Position numbers and translations under genes: made by a program | In this document: piece by piece, positions 1 through 10,928 of the stretch | Layout of the letters: each line of letters starts with the position of its first letter | Numbering within the stretch: the stretch's first letter is position 1 | Notes under the pieces: generated by a model | Told to the model about the DNA's origin: nothing | What the model saw: the letters and a program-made list of their open reading frames with translations, nothing else | Database searches by the model: none | Assembly (NCBI GenBank): GCA_000320605.2 | Contig: KB445795.1 | Coordinates: 681,867-745,866, forward strand | Length of the DNA: 64,000 nucleotides | Source: Gelatoporia subvermispora B | Lineage: Eukaryota; Basidiomycota; Agaricomycetes; Polyporales; Gelatoporiaceae | Direction: 5' to 3'

Positions 1-518
1 ATGATGCCTTACTGTCCGTCGCATATCGAAGCCATCCACCAACGAATAGCAGCGAAAGATAGCTATGCGAACTGTTCGCGAACATGTGCAATGAGGCGGG
101 ATGTCCTGTAATTTAACGAAGCGTCCAGGGCAGGTAGCGAGGAAGGTCGTATTTCCGCTTTGAAAAACCTCCGATATACATATGGCAGGAATGCACGACA
201 GCACGGCGGCCAGTGCCCCAGAGTGTCTTGAACATCTCCCAGTCACTGTGATAGGTCAGACCTTGCAACTCTATTTTGCAACCGCTATAGCAACCAAAAC
301 AACATCTGACCTCTCCCAATGCGGGGGCGCAAGAGCATATGATGCACCCGCCGCTGGACAGTACCCACGCGGCGTGCCCCTCGTCCCTCGGTTCATCTCC
401 GCGCAGTTCATTCTCTCTGACTCTGCCGTTTGCAGCCGCGACAGCGATCCGACCAACGGCCTCCTCGCACCATATTGCGCCGCCACCGTGGCCCCGCAGC
501 GCACATCTGCACAGCGCA
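1..518. other. No gene recognised
   Basis: This stretch lies downstream of the PGS1 stop codon and runs to the left window edge. Open frames exist on both strands, but none shows a recognisable domain or a plausible splice-joined continuation of PGS1. Probably PGS1 3' UTR plus intergenic DNA; a neighbouring gene beyond the window edge could also reach in. Confidence 0.4.
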
Positions 519-2381
519 TTACAGCATCCCTCCTACTGCGCAAACCAGGGCCTTCGTACCCGGCCTCACGCGACGTTCGCGCCCGCGCCAGGGCTGCGCG
601 TGTGCCCGGAGGTGATCGACCTCCTCTCCGAGGCGCGCGCGCAGGGCGGGGGAGGACGTCAACATAATGAAAGACAGCTCCGTGTCGAGGTTGGACGACC
701 GTGAGTTTAGGTTCGTTGAGCCGAAGAGCGTGAGCACCGGATCGGACGTCGTTGTGGGGCGCAGCCAAATGCCTGCGTGCGGATCACCAGTTAGCGAGAC
801 GAGCGTTCGGGGGGGCAAGACAAGCCCGAACCTTTTGCATGATATGTCCAGCCTTCTTTCTCCCATTCACCTAGCTGGATGCCGGTTTCGGAGGGGACAG
901 CGTCCCTGTCAGTGGGAGACCATTCGAGTCCTGCCGCCCGGACAGCCTTCATGAAGCGCTGCTCCAGGAACGTGTACCCCTCTGGGATGCGTCCAGAGAT
1001 GCCCCTTGAACCAAGAAAGCCGTTGGCCTATAGTCCCGTGCTTCATCAGTTCACGCTCGCGGGTGTCATAGGAAATGACAGTACCTCCGGACTAGCGGCG
1101 AGAATTCTACAAGCGACCCGAGAACGCAGGACCAGATTCTGGTAGGGCTTGTGCAGTCCAAAGTATCCGCTCGTCAAGTCCACCAGCGGCCCGTCGTAGG
1201 TATCCAGTTTTGCGCCTCTCGGTGTTGCATGCTTTCGGAGCTCCGTAAAGAGCAGATCCAAGCACTCCTCCTCTTCACGAATATTGAATTGACCTGCTTG
1301 AATAACGGGCAAAACTATCACATCTGGGGCATCCTGTTTAACAGATTCCTCGTCATGAAATGATGCTCCATGCTCTGATGCTGTAGCAGAGTCCATGTAC
1401 GAAGCGTGCAATATCCTTAGTGCTTCCGCAGCCTTCGCTTCAATGTGGTGTGGATGACTGCACTCGTCACGCCACTGTAGGGTATAGTCTTCTTCCGCAG
1501 ATGAACCTGGAAGTAAGGAGTACGAGAACGTAGAAGCAGCTTCTAAGAATTTGCAACAGTATTGCGCAAGTTGTGGCTGAGCGGTAAGATGAATATAGCG
1601 GTCTTGACGATTTGAGAAGTATGATGTATTGAGATTTGCACTATTCACCGATTGAACCAAGTATAAATCACGATATCCTCCCACAAGAGGTGTTCCCTTA
1701 CCCAGATATCAGGACGTCGTCATCAGCTCCGTAGATTTTCGGATGCCATGTACCCCAGCCTTCGTTAAATCTTGGCGGTACAAGCTTTGCAAGTAGCCCC
1801 TTCAGCTTAGGGCTGCGAAATAAATACACATGCACCCTATCTGGGAAATCTCTAAGCAATGGCAGGAGCAGATGAGCGGTTGACCGAGGCTCAGGGCGTG
1901 TGGAGCGGTTGTAGTCTAGGTGTATGTGAACCTGAAGGTCCGGATTTCGTCTCAAGGACGCATGCATAGTATCAATCTGAATAGAGTCGCGTAAAAAAAG
2001 CTGAGGCCAGTGTGTTCAGGTACGGCGACGCACAAGCTCAATATCTTCTGACCCAATGTATAGCGACGAGATAAACAGTCTTCGTTGCGCGTGGCGCACC
2101 GTGTTCTGGGGGCGGTTCTCATCACACACTCACAGACGTAATAGCTATTCACGAACCAAGAGGCATTGATAGAAATCCTTAGGTTCGTGTAGAATTTGCA
2201 CATCCGACGAAGACATGGGGAAGCATGGCTGATGCTCCACGAGCCTCGAGGCAAACTGGCGGACGGCAGGGTCGAAGGAAGCCAGTGAGAGACCGCGGAC
2301 TTGTCGGACAGACGCAGTAGTTAATTTGACTGCCGTGTCATATTGTCGCAGAAGGGCAGAACTCGTGCGTACTGCCAGCAT
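519..2381 (-). CDS. PGS1: CDP-diacylglycerol-glycerol-3-phosphate 3-phosphatidyltransferase (PGP synthase)
   Basis: Makes phosphatidylglycerolphosphate from CDP-diacylglycerol and glycerol-3-phosphate, the committed step toward cardiolipin in mitochondria (family knowledge). The gene is split by about five short introns. After an N-terminal stretch rich in R/S/A that resembles a mitochondrial presequence come the conserved block RRLFISSLYIGSED, a first HKD-type motif (HPKIYGADDDVLISGANLN, with the intron inside it) and a second (YHAKGIWL, then LFGSTNLNSRSSNLDTEL). These paired phospholipase-D motifs in this order fit PGS1 rather than phospholipase D. Start chosen at 2381 (MLAVRTSSALLRQYD) because it begins the presequence-like segment; an in-frame Met lies further upstream near 2513. 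The last exon ends GTKALVCAVGGML. It is divergent from the LSM14-like gene about 190 bp away. Confidence 0.9.
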
Positions 2382-2569
2382 CCCTCCCAAGTGGTGACGA
2401 CGAGTTACAAGTTTCGTGCGAGACACGATAAACGCGTTGTACGCGGGTGGCTGAAGGGACACAGGGGATACACGTGATCCCGGCAGAGGCCGGAGAGGGC
2501 GTGGGAAAGGCATATGAGGGCAACGCGCGAACTCAAACGACGCGCAAAACATACGTATCTCTTTTTACC
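2382..2569. promoter_or_regulatory. Shared promoter region of PGS1 and SCD6/LSM14 gene
   Basis: About 190 bp separate the chosen start codons of two divergently transcribed genes, so both core promoters must lie here or overlap the first exons. I see no clear TATA box. If PGS1 starts at an upstream Met the region shrinks to a few tens of bases. Confidence 0.45.
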
Positions 2570-4200
2570 ATGGCCCTCTCATTCATCGGGTTGGCATCCT
2601 TCATCCTCACCTCTTTCTTCGTGCCTTACTGATGCACGTCGGATTAGAAAGCCCATTTCTCTTATTTCTCACTCAGATGTACGATATCGCGGTATTCTCG
2701 CGGGCATCGACCCCGCCGCGTCTACCATCCAGCTAAGCAATGGTCAGTCTGTTTGACATCCTTACAGCGCGATTTTGACTCACATGCATCTAGTGTACTC
2801 TATGGGAACTGAATCGAGGCGGTGAGTATTTTGAACACGTCTTTGCTGTCGTGTGATGTAACCATTCGGATGTAAATGAGCTACGGCTCGTAACGTCCGA
2901 GAGCGCATAAAACCGTGTGGATGTTTCCGTTGCCTTCCTTCTGACTCTTCAATGCATTATCTGTGACTTGTGTAGAGCTATCCCACTGACGCACATATCT
3001 TTAGACCGCCAGAACAGTTCATTCCTCCGGTGCAAGAGCCTTATGCCTACATCATATTCCGCGCATCGGAGGTGAAGGATCTCGCTGTCGATGATGCCCC
3101 TCCACCACGGAGGAACGTTCATGACGATCCGGCTGTCCTGGGGGTGAGTACCTGAGTCATGTCTACCATACATTGCCTTCATAGTGATGAAATCATTGAC
3201 GGATGTAACGAGTAATACTCGTGTTGTCCGAGAGCGCTTTATTCGTGTGGATAACCCGTTGCCTTCCTTCTGAGTCTTTACTTTCGTTGTACACGCACGC
3301 GATTGAGCAAAACGCTGACCGTTGCATATCCAGGCTTCTGCACCATCCATGACTGCCGCATATCCTCCATTCGCCGGTACCTCTTACCAACAACAACAAC
3401 CAGGTCCCCAGCCCGTCCCCCAGCAACCCATGCAGACCCCTCTTCAACAGTCCCGTCAACCCACATACCCTAACCGCCAGCCCGCTGCCTCTCAGCAAGC
3501 ACCTTCGCCTCAGCAAGCAGCTGCGAGTGCAGCCGTACCTGCTCAGACACCTGCTGTGAATGGCGCAGCTCCAGCGGGCAACCGAGTCGGTCGTAATAAC
3601 TCTTTGCACTCGGCCACGACCTCTCTGGAGAATGTGGAACGCGCTCTTGGTGATCTGCGGGTCTCTAATGTGAATGGCGCAACTGGCGGCCATGGTCGGA
3701 CTCGCCGAGGCGGCCGTGGACAGGGCAACAAGGAAGCCCATACGGGTGACCTACGCGTCCCAACAACAGACTTTGACTTCCAGAGTTCGAATGCCCGCTT
3801 TGATAAGGCGGCGCTCGCACCATCACCTAGGGGCACACCGAAGAGCGAGCAGGGAGAGAGCGGTTCTACGGAAGAGAAGTCTGAGGATGACAAAGCCAAG
3901 GAGAAGGAGAGTGAGACCGCATACAACCCGAAGAAGTCGTTCTTTGATTCGCTTTCGACTGGTGCGGGCGGCCCCCCCGTGGAGAACCGTGGCGGACGTG
4001 GTGGCGGCCGACGGGGACAGGGCCGCAACAGGAGGGAAGAGGAGAGGGAGAGGAACGTTGCAACATTTGGTGAGCCCGGTGGCGTCGGACTCATGGGACC
4101 TGGTGCGTATGTCGGCGGTTGGGGTGGGTATGGCAGGAGGGGCGGTGGTGGACGGGGACGCAGGGGCGGCAGGAGCGACGCCACTGCCGTCGCTCGGTAG
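2570..4200 (+). CDS. SCD6: Lsm14/Scd6-family mRNA decapping and translation repressor
   Basis: P-body protein that binds translation factors and decapping activators (family knowledge). Exon 1 is only 20 nt (2570-2589). It joins exon 2 at 2648 to read MALSFIGKPISLISHSDVRY, the start of the Lsm14 domain. Two more exons complete the domain (IQLSNVYSMGTESRR, then RPPEQFIPP and PYAYIIFRASEVKDL). A long last exon from 3334 holds a Q/P-rich linker, an FDF motif (TTDFDFQSSNARFDK), an FFD-like box (YNPKKSFFDSLS), then RGG-rich tracts near the C-terminus. Introns 3 (2822-3004) and 4 (3144-3333) are long for this window and carry related snoRNA-like elements. All domains occur in the family's order, so identity is secure. 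Confidence 0.92.
2853..2944 (+). ncRNA. Candidate box C/D snoRNA in intron 3 of SCD6/LSM14 gene
   Basis: Box C-like GTGATGT at 2853-2859 and box D CTGA at 2941-2944 are about 90 nt apart in a 183-nt intron. The 12 bases immediately before box D (GTTGCCTTCCTT, 2929-2940) can pair with the conserved 18S rRNA segment AAGGAAGGCAGC, 12 pairs with one G-U. A small hairpin (GAGC-TACG-GCTC) lies between the boxes. Weak points: box C has one mismatch and I see no good terminal stem. The related copy in the next intron supports it as a real RNA. Confidence 0.6.
3184..3273 (+). ncRNA. Candidate box C/D snoRNA in intron 4 of SCD6/LSM14 gene (paralogue of intron 3 copy)
   Basis: A perfect box C (GTGATGA, 3184-3190) and box D CTGA (3270-3273) flank about 80 nt. 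The same 12-nt guide GTTGCCTTCCTT (3258-3269) abuts box D. The shared order with the intron 3 copy is box C, then GGATGTAA, then a hairpin, then TCCGAGAGCGC, then CGTGTGGAT, then the guide, then box D. The hairpin stem differs between copies (CGAGT-AAT-ACTCG here against GAGC-TACG-GCTC) yet pairing is kept. Target is inferred from rRNA known by heart, not from a search. Confidence 0.65.
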
Positions 4201-4465
4201 GCATGGTGTCTGGGGATAGCTCCATGATGGACCCTTCTTGAGCTGGTTCTGTGTTACGCCACGTCCGGGATTTGGACGTTGGCATCATGTGCTATGTTAC
4301 TTCGAGTTGCATGTTCCCTCGTGTCGCTGTTGTCCGCGTCGTCGTTATGAGTGACCCTCTGTCCTTTGGCATTGTACAGTGAATATCAAACAGTGTGATT
4401 GAGACATTCCGGTTTCTAGTGAGTAGTACAATTGAATGTAAGATGGACAGCTCTTTCCAGCACGC

Positions 4466-5313
4466 TCAGGCTTTCGCTCTTCTTTTCTTTGACGTGCTCT
4501 TTTGAGCCCGGCGTACAGTTCTCCATCCCAGAATCCAAACGGCTGATATCAGGGCAATTGGGGGTAGCAACCAGCTCACCCTCCACCACCAACCAGCCTC
4601 TTTGTTGAGCTTTGTGACGAGCCCGCTCACTTGTGACTCAAGGTCCTGCAACGTGCCCGAGTTGTCAATCACAATGTCTCCGTACTGCACCTTCTCCGCG
4701 ATGGGCAGCTGGGCGGTGAGTCGGGCGGATGCGTCTTGTCTCGACGAGCGGTCCCGCTTCATCAGCCGCTGCAGCTGGATTTCGGGCGAGCTAGGACGGA
4801 ATGACCTATGAGATTCCCATACGCATCACAATGACCCGGTCTTGCTCACCAGTACACCACTACCACCTTCGCGACGTACTTCCACAGGCCGCCCTCGATG
4901 AGGAGCGGGACATCGAGGACGCACACGCGCTCGCCGCGCCGCCAGTGGCGGAGGACCTCCCAGAACATCGCGCGGCGCACGGCGGGGTGCACGATGCTGT
5001 TGAGCACCGCGCGCTGCGCTTCATCCGCGAAGACGATCGCGCCGAGTGCGGCGCGGTCGAGCGCGCCGTCGGGGCGGAGCACGCCTGCGCCAAAGTGCGC
5101 CGCGATCTGCGCGAGTGCGGGCGTCCCTGGCTGCACAACCTCCCGCGCGAGCACGTCCGCGTCGACGACGGGCACTCCGTGTGTCTGCAGCAGCGTCGAG
5201 ACGGTCGACTTGCCCGTGGCGATCCCGCCGGTGAGGCCTATGACTGAGGAAAAGGGAGGGGCGTCTTGTTAGTATGGCGTCGAGTGCGCGAGAGCGTATG
5301 CAGTACCTAGCAT
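4466..5313 (-). CDS. CAB5: Dephospho-CoA kinase with C-terminal membrane anchor
   Basis: Phosphorylates dephospho-CoA, the last step of CoA synthesis. Exon 1 supplies only ATGCTAG (5307-5313). Splicing to exon 2 gives MLVIGLTGGIATGKSTVS, which contains the Walker A P-loop. Then follow VVDADVLAREVVQPG, a block with HPAVRR, the VLDVPLLIEGG motif, and after a second intron LMKRDRSSRQDASARL (the LID-like arginine-rich segment) and DIVIDNSGTLQDLESQV. The tail has a hydrophobic segment (WLLPPIALISAVWIL) followed by basic residues, suggesting a single-pass C-terminal anchor as in other eukaryotic members. About 245 residues, normal for the family. GC-rich exon 2 has long shadow frames on the other strand, which are not genes. 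The residues at the second exon junction are approximate. Confidence 0.9.
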
Positions 5314-5631
5314 TCCAACGGGCTAGATAGGGTTTGTTTAGGTGGCGGGATGGATGTAGTGGCGGTACGAGTGCGGCTCAAGGTGCAGACGTTCACGTTC
5401 AGGATGCAGCATGCTGTGAAGGTCAACTTAGGACCCTGTGGTGAAGATGCGGCGAAATCATGCGTGAGCGCCGCGCACGCGCCAGCAGTGATGGCGAATA
5501 ACAGCTAATAGTCCGTGCTCATGCGATAGTGCCGCTATCTACATGCCCAAGCCCCGTGTGTGTGTATGCAAGGTAAGGAAGGTGTCCATAAGGATACATG
5601 AGCAAAGAAAGGACGGAGAACGTGCGGGGTT
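5314..5631. other. Intergenic, promoter of dephospho-CoA kinase gene
   Basis: About 318 bp between the start of the CoA kinase gene and the stop of the IML2-like gene, both on the minus strand. It should hold the CoA kinase promoter and the IML2 3' end. No other feature seen. Confidence 0.4.
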
Positions 5632-8448
5632 CTAAGCATACCCCGCCACCAGCTCCTTCTTCGACAGAACTTCATCCCTGAGCATCGCAATCCTGCTGTC
5701 CAGACGCGACGACAAGTCGACCTGTTGCGTCGCGAGCGCGAGGGCCTTGTCCAGCGTCTCTTCCGCGCTCTTCAACACCTTCATCCACTCTTCCTTCGCT
5801 TCCTTGGGGGGCATCGGCTCCGTGCCGCGTTCCGTCCGCTCCTCCGTCTCCTTCAGCTCGAGCACCGCCAGCTCGAACAGCGCAACGCCCCCGACCCAGG
5901 TGCTCGTCTTGATCGTCGGCTGCCGCCTGTGGGCGTCGACGAGGAACGCACGAGCGGTCTCGAATGCACCTGCCGTACGGTGAGTGATGCCGAGAAGCAG
6001 AGCACGGACAGCAATCTCATCCGTCGTGTCCAGATCTGCTCGGGCAGGCGCCGGATGAGGGGTGTCCTCGACAGTGATATATGGGCTAGCAATCGTGGGC
6101 GTCGGCGAGAAGCTGCACAGATCTGCGATGTGTGCCTCCGCAACGTCCTTCTTGATGCGAGCGTGCGTATTCCAGACTACGTGCAGTCAGAAATCTATTT
6201 CGCGGGGTATGATGGACACACTTACATATGGCCAGCTCTGCGAGAGAGCGTCGTGAGCATATGCGGGTGAAGCCGGATTTGTAACGTACCTTCTGCAGGA
6301 CTGACTCGAATGCACTGCGCAAAGTTAGCGTCTGAGCCGGTCCAACGTTTCTGCTTCTCTTGATAAAAGGCAACTTTGAAAGGCAATGATTGGTACAATT
6401 TAAGGGTGGTGTGAGGTTACGCACGCTTCTTCTTGATGAAGACCTCGGTAGGCAGGTCTTTGCCTCCAATCTTCCTCTTGTCAATCAAATCGGGAATGGC
6501 ATCTAACAGTTTCTGTGCCTCCTCATAATTCTTGAGGGAGATGTGGCATCCTGTACGAAGCTCAGTAGTGACCACAAAAAGCTCACTTGATACCTACCTG
6601 CAGCAATGAAATAGTATGTCGCGTGACTCCTGCATTCGCAATCACTATCATGAGAAGTGTACCGTCAGTGGCGAACACCACACATACCAGCTGTTAATCT
6701 CTGTCATCTTAATGAAGGTATCAGCAGCTTCCTGGTACCGTCGTTGGGAGAGCAGGGTCCATGCGAGCTCAAAAACGAGCTGTGAACGGGAGGAGAGGGG
6801 TCGGTATATGGGAACATCTCCAGTTTGGAAATCATACCAAGCCGTCAGCCTGCGCGAACGACTTTGGCCTGTCAGGTCGTAGACCATCTTGGAGTACATT
6901 AATTGCACCCTCCGTGTCATATGACATTCGGAGTATCTTGGCCTGTACAGGATCGCACGTGATTTAGACGCGGGGACCTATCACTTGAAAGGCCTTACAT
7001 GGTTTAAAATCCAGAGCGAGCCATCCGGGTATCGCGAGGACACCCTGAGGACCAATATTTCAGCTCAGAAAGCTGCCATGAGTATATGAGCCCAACAACT
7101 AACTTGTCGACGACAGCGCGGTACTGCTTCAGGATGTGTTGCTCATCTGCTTGATATCCCGATAGAAGCAGGACAACACCATGATATGTCATGAGCGAAA
7201 GCCTGGAGTGGATAAGTGAGACAAATTCCCTTATTGTTATAGTAGCGCTCTGTGATTTACCCTGCGAAAACAGCATGTACATCGTTGCGAGCTGCAGAGA
7301 CGGCCAGCGCTTGAAGAGCCAATTTCCTGTCATGGTTGAAACCAAGGAAACCGACAACACCTCTATCCACTGTATCAGAACGCCGTTGGTTTATTTGAAC
7401 GTCTAAACGCTTACCGTATCTTAGCAGGTAGGAGGGAGAATACGAGATTGAATAGGCTGTTTAAAACATTTTGAGCTTCAAGGTGTTATAGGGCACGTAG
7501 TAGCTCACCCGTATCCTGGAATTATCCGTTATTCTCAGTGGCAATATTAGCAATACCTAGACATACCGAACGCAGTACCGGACATAATCAGCTCGTCCAC
7601 TGAGCCGTCCGAGACCATACTCAGAGAAGGCACCGCGGTGGGTGCCACTGGGGCTGAACTACCCCAGCGGAAGAAGCTCCTTCCCGTTGACTGTTTCGTC
7701 GTAGTCGTCGAAGTCGACGAACTTGTATCCGAAATAACACTCGGAGCGCGCGAAGGTGCAACCGAAGTGGCGGGAGTCGGCAACTCGGAGAGACCGTGCG
7801 GGTAGACGGTCTTGAATAACCTGGATGTTTTCTGTCACAAGAACTTCGGCATAGGATAGATGTGACCCACTTGGAAAACTTAGTGTGAGCACTGAAGTTG
7901 TATGTTTAGCGCATGCATTTTAGGACACGGGAAACATGCTTGCCTATTCATAGCGTAGAGGCACTGCATGTAACCCATATACGACTCGCTGCAAACCAAA
8001 GTGAGCTCGACCAATAACTTACCGTCATAATGTCATCCGAACCTCAGCGCATGAGTAAGACCAAGCAATATGACAGCATCTGCCAATAGTAGCTCCCATT
8101 CTGTGCCTGGGGGGAACTGTGTATTCGGCTTCACCGATTTGGACGACTTGAGCTGCTTCTTGGCACCGGCTTCAGAGAGAGCCAGACACCGAGACGCTTC
8201 GGCCATCAAACCTGTCTGGGAGCCCGGGTGAATCTAGGTTTTCTCTTCTTCAATCTAAGGGATGAACGTACTTCCATTCCGAGAGCAGCCTCGAGGAAGG
8301 CGCACACTCCGAGCCCGAGTGCATGGAAGGGGGAGTCGCTGTTCGAGAACGTCTCGCGTGCCTTTACGAGGTCATTCGAGAACAGGTGGTCGAAGCCCTC
8401 TGATGCAGAGCTCAAGTTCTGCTGAGTCCAGTCGCCTTCTGAAGACAT
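5632..8448 (-). CDS. IML2: IML2/TTC39-family tetratricopeptide protein
   Basis: Yeast Iml2 is linked to lipid droplets and clearance of inclusion bodies (family knowledge). Many short introns split the gene. It begins [20 protein letters not shown]. Diagnostic blocks in order are [36 protein letters not shown], a Ser/Thr-rich insert ([14 protein letters not shown]), [20 protein letters not shown], then [18 protein letters not shown] and the C-terminal [16 protein letters not shown]. The GYGLFNLV...LLPAK block and the [17 protein letters not shown] segment are hallmarks of the IML2/TTC39 family. The C-terminal third ([14 protein letters not shown] onward) reads as helical repeats. Middle exon borders between about 6.3 and 7.5 kb were not all resolved. 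It is divergent from the EH-domain gene. Confidence 0.85.
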
Positions 8449-8948
8449 TGTGTTGGGGTACTATTATGAAGATGTAGAGATAAATTCTAAGCAGTGTGGA
8501 AGAGGATATATATGGTGAGTTGGAGGGCGTCCAAGTTGTGCCAGAGGCTGACGCCACAGCTACTGTGGTTGTGCCGACGGTGCCGCAGCAGACGATCGGA
8601 TGTCCGGCCGACTCCGGAACCACCGTCGCTGTCATCATCCTCGACACTCGTTCTGCAAATCGCAGTCGGTCCAGCTAATAGTACACAGCGGTATTGCCAT
8701 GCGCAGCTTCTCAATTTGCTAGCAATCCATAAGTAGCACTCCGCAATGAAGTCGACTTCGCATCACACGCGACGAATTGCCATGTATTATCTTCTTTGTG
8801 TAATTTAAGAGTCCAGAAGCGGGGTTATTTCTGAGATTATCGCAGGTTATCCGGGCTAATTCTGGCAGAGGCATTGGTCGACGTCCGCCGTGTCCCCTCA
8901 TCGTCCCCCTCAGTGAGCAAGTCCAAAGTCATACCATAGGTTGCGGCG
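8449..8948. promoter_or_regulatory. Divergent promoter region of IML2-like and EH-domain genes
   Basis: 500 bp between two divergent start codons. A TATA-like stretch ATATATATGG lies near 8505, but it is unclear which gene it would serve. Short open frames here have no recognisable product. Confidence 0.35.
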
Positions 8949-10711
8949 ATGGCCCCCTCTGCGCTCCAGGCCCGGATAAACGCGTTCGAAGCCTTGAGCA
9001 CACCCTCAATATCTGCCAAGAATCCGCAGTATTCTGCGTCCAGGAGCCCGCCCAATATCCTGGAGAGGCCCATCTCCCCGACCTTAACCTCGTTTTCACC
9101 CATAACTCCTTCGAAGCCCATCTCCCGTTCGCCGTCTTCCTCTCCGCCGAACCTTGGTGGTAAAACCTCGTTGATCGACCTCCGAGATTGGGTTGTAGAT
9201 GACGGACCTCTGCCGTACGTCCCGCGCCAGAAGAACGTCGCAGGCATCAGAGCGGCGAATGCAGTCAATGTATCTCGATCAGTATCCGACTCGATGCTCA
9301 AACCGAGCACCTCAGTGAGCACACCCCTCATCAACCTCGAGTCGCCCCCAAACTCTCGCGCGCCACCACTACCGCCTCGCAAGCCATCCTACTCCTCCCT
9401 GAAGTCGGTATCTGCCTCAAATTCGTCCAGTTCGTCTCTGGCACGCAGTCTGAATCACCCGCCGGTCTCGTTACCGCCGCCGCTACCGCGCAAACAGGAC
9501 TCTCTTACTGTCGACCACACTTATCCGCCCTGGGCAAAGCTTGGCATTGCCATCCCGCCACGACCTCGGTCGGATAATCAAGGACATGTACCCACATCCT
9601 CCATCTCATCCTTCCAATCGGTATCTTTGTCTTCCGATGGAGGCACAGATCCGAGAACACCTGGTGGTCTGTCCGTCACTACGGAGTTCTCCAAGGATCG
9701 CGAGGACAACAGCATCCCGGAATCTCCTGTAAATATCCGGGAGGCTGACCTCGCAAGCCTGGACGAGTCTTACGAGAACGTCTCGCTGCCATCTGCCGTT
9801 AGCCCTACGGTATCATTCGCAACGCAGAATTGGGAGGCATACCGAAAACGCGGAGAGCCACCAAAACTCCCCCAGCGTCCCAAGGCCGCACGTTCCGTTC
9901 CCAATTCCCCTTCACTGAACGCCGTCAAGTCTCCACCAAACCCGCCAAAACTCACTCTCAAACCGCCGCCGCCACCTCCGCCACCGCTGCGGTCGCGCCC
10001 GCCGTCTACACGCGGTTCCCAGGTGTCCCTCACACCAGTTCCCATCGTCCCCTCTGCGCCATCCTCGGACCGCTCCTCGATAATTAGCACATCCACCGCC
10101 ACATCATCACGGACGAGCCTCAGCGCCACCGGCAGCCGCTCTACGCCTCAATCACAGCCCCCGAAACCCGCACTGCGGCCCGGGCAGCTGGCCCGCCCGG
10201 CACCTATTCCCCCGGCTGCGCGTCAGCGCTACGAGAAACTGTTCTCGGTGAATGTGCTCGCGCAGCGGCGCACCGCAGCGGTACAGGGGCGCGCAAAATC
10301 GCCCCCGCCAGGACGCAAGAGGCAGGCGGCAGGCTGGCGCGGGCTCTCCGTCGACCTGATCACAAATCCGCCCGACATCCCGTCGACGGACAGGATCGAC
10401 GAGGAGGTGGGCTCGGATGATCGATTAGAGGGACGGACTGTGCGTCGCATATGGGAGATGTCGAAGCTCCAGGCGGCGCAGCTCAAAGCCATATGGTATG
10501 TCATACCTGAAGCAGTGCACGAATTCTACTGAGTTTCATTCATAGGAGTGAGTGCGACCCTTCCGGCTCGGGTACTCTGGACCGAGACGGCTTCGTCAAG
10601 GGCATGTGGCGCATTGACGAGGAGCTGCGGCGTGCACAACTGAATCGGCAGATGTCTGCCGCGCGCTTCCGGCAGCCCTCGCGGATGCAGTCCAAGTTCA
10701 TCCTACGATAA
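8949..10711 (+). CDS. EH-domain protein, IRS4/TAX4-like, with long proline/serine-rich N-terminus
   Basis: Yeast Irs4/Tax4 link a C-terminal EH domain to phosphoinositide signalling and autophagy (family knowledge); the role here is inferred. Two exons: a long first exon and a second from 10548 joined after a 51-nt intron, reading KAIWSECDPSGSGTLDRDGF. Residues 1 to about 430 are low-complexity, with SH3-ligand-like prolines (PPLPPRKPS, PPPPPPPPLRSRPPS). The C-terminal EH region starts near PAARQRYEKLFSVNV and continues through GRTVRRIWEMSKLQAAQLK and KGMWRIDEELRRAQ. The EF-hand loop DPSGSGTLDRDGF has Gly where the last calcium ligand (Glu/Asp) should be, so that loop may not bind calcium. 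About 570 residues. It is convergent with ATG9, with stop codons about 220 bp apart. Confidence 0.78.
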
Positions 10712-10928
10712 ATTGTACCATAATCTGGCCCATAGGACTTACCGTATCGTTCAGGGATGTACTAATGTGTATCGCACCACTCACGTTTGCTTTGTTACCC
10801 TGCATTCTAATATACCCACATGGACTCGCTCCCGTACTTTTCAAGTTCTAGTGTCATGAGAGCAGCTGTGTTGCAAGTGGAATCTACAACATGCGTCGAA
10901 GCATATATGCGTAAATATCGTCCCGTCA

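Noticed and set aside
2822..3333. Introner-like transposing intron as the reason for the shared intron sequence
   Set aside because: The shared part is internal, does not reach the splice sites, and has box C/D, guide and paired hairpin, so a snoRNA explains it better.
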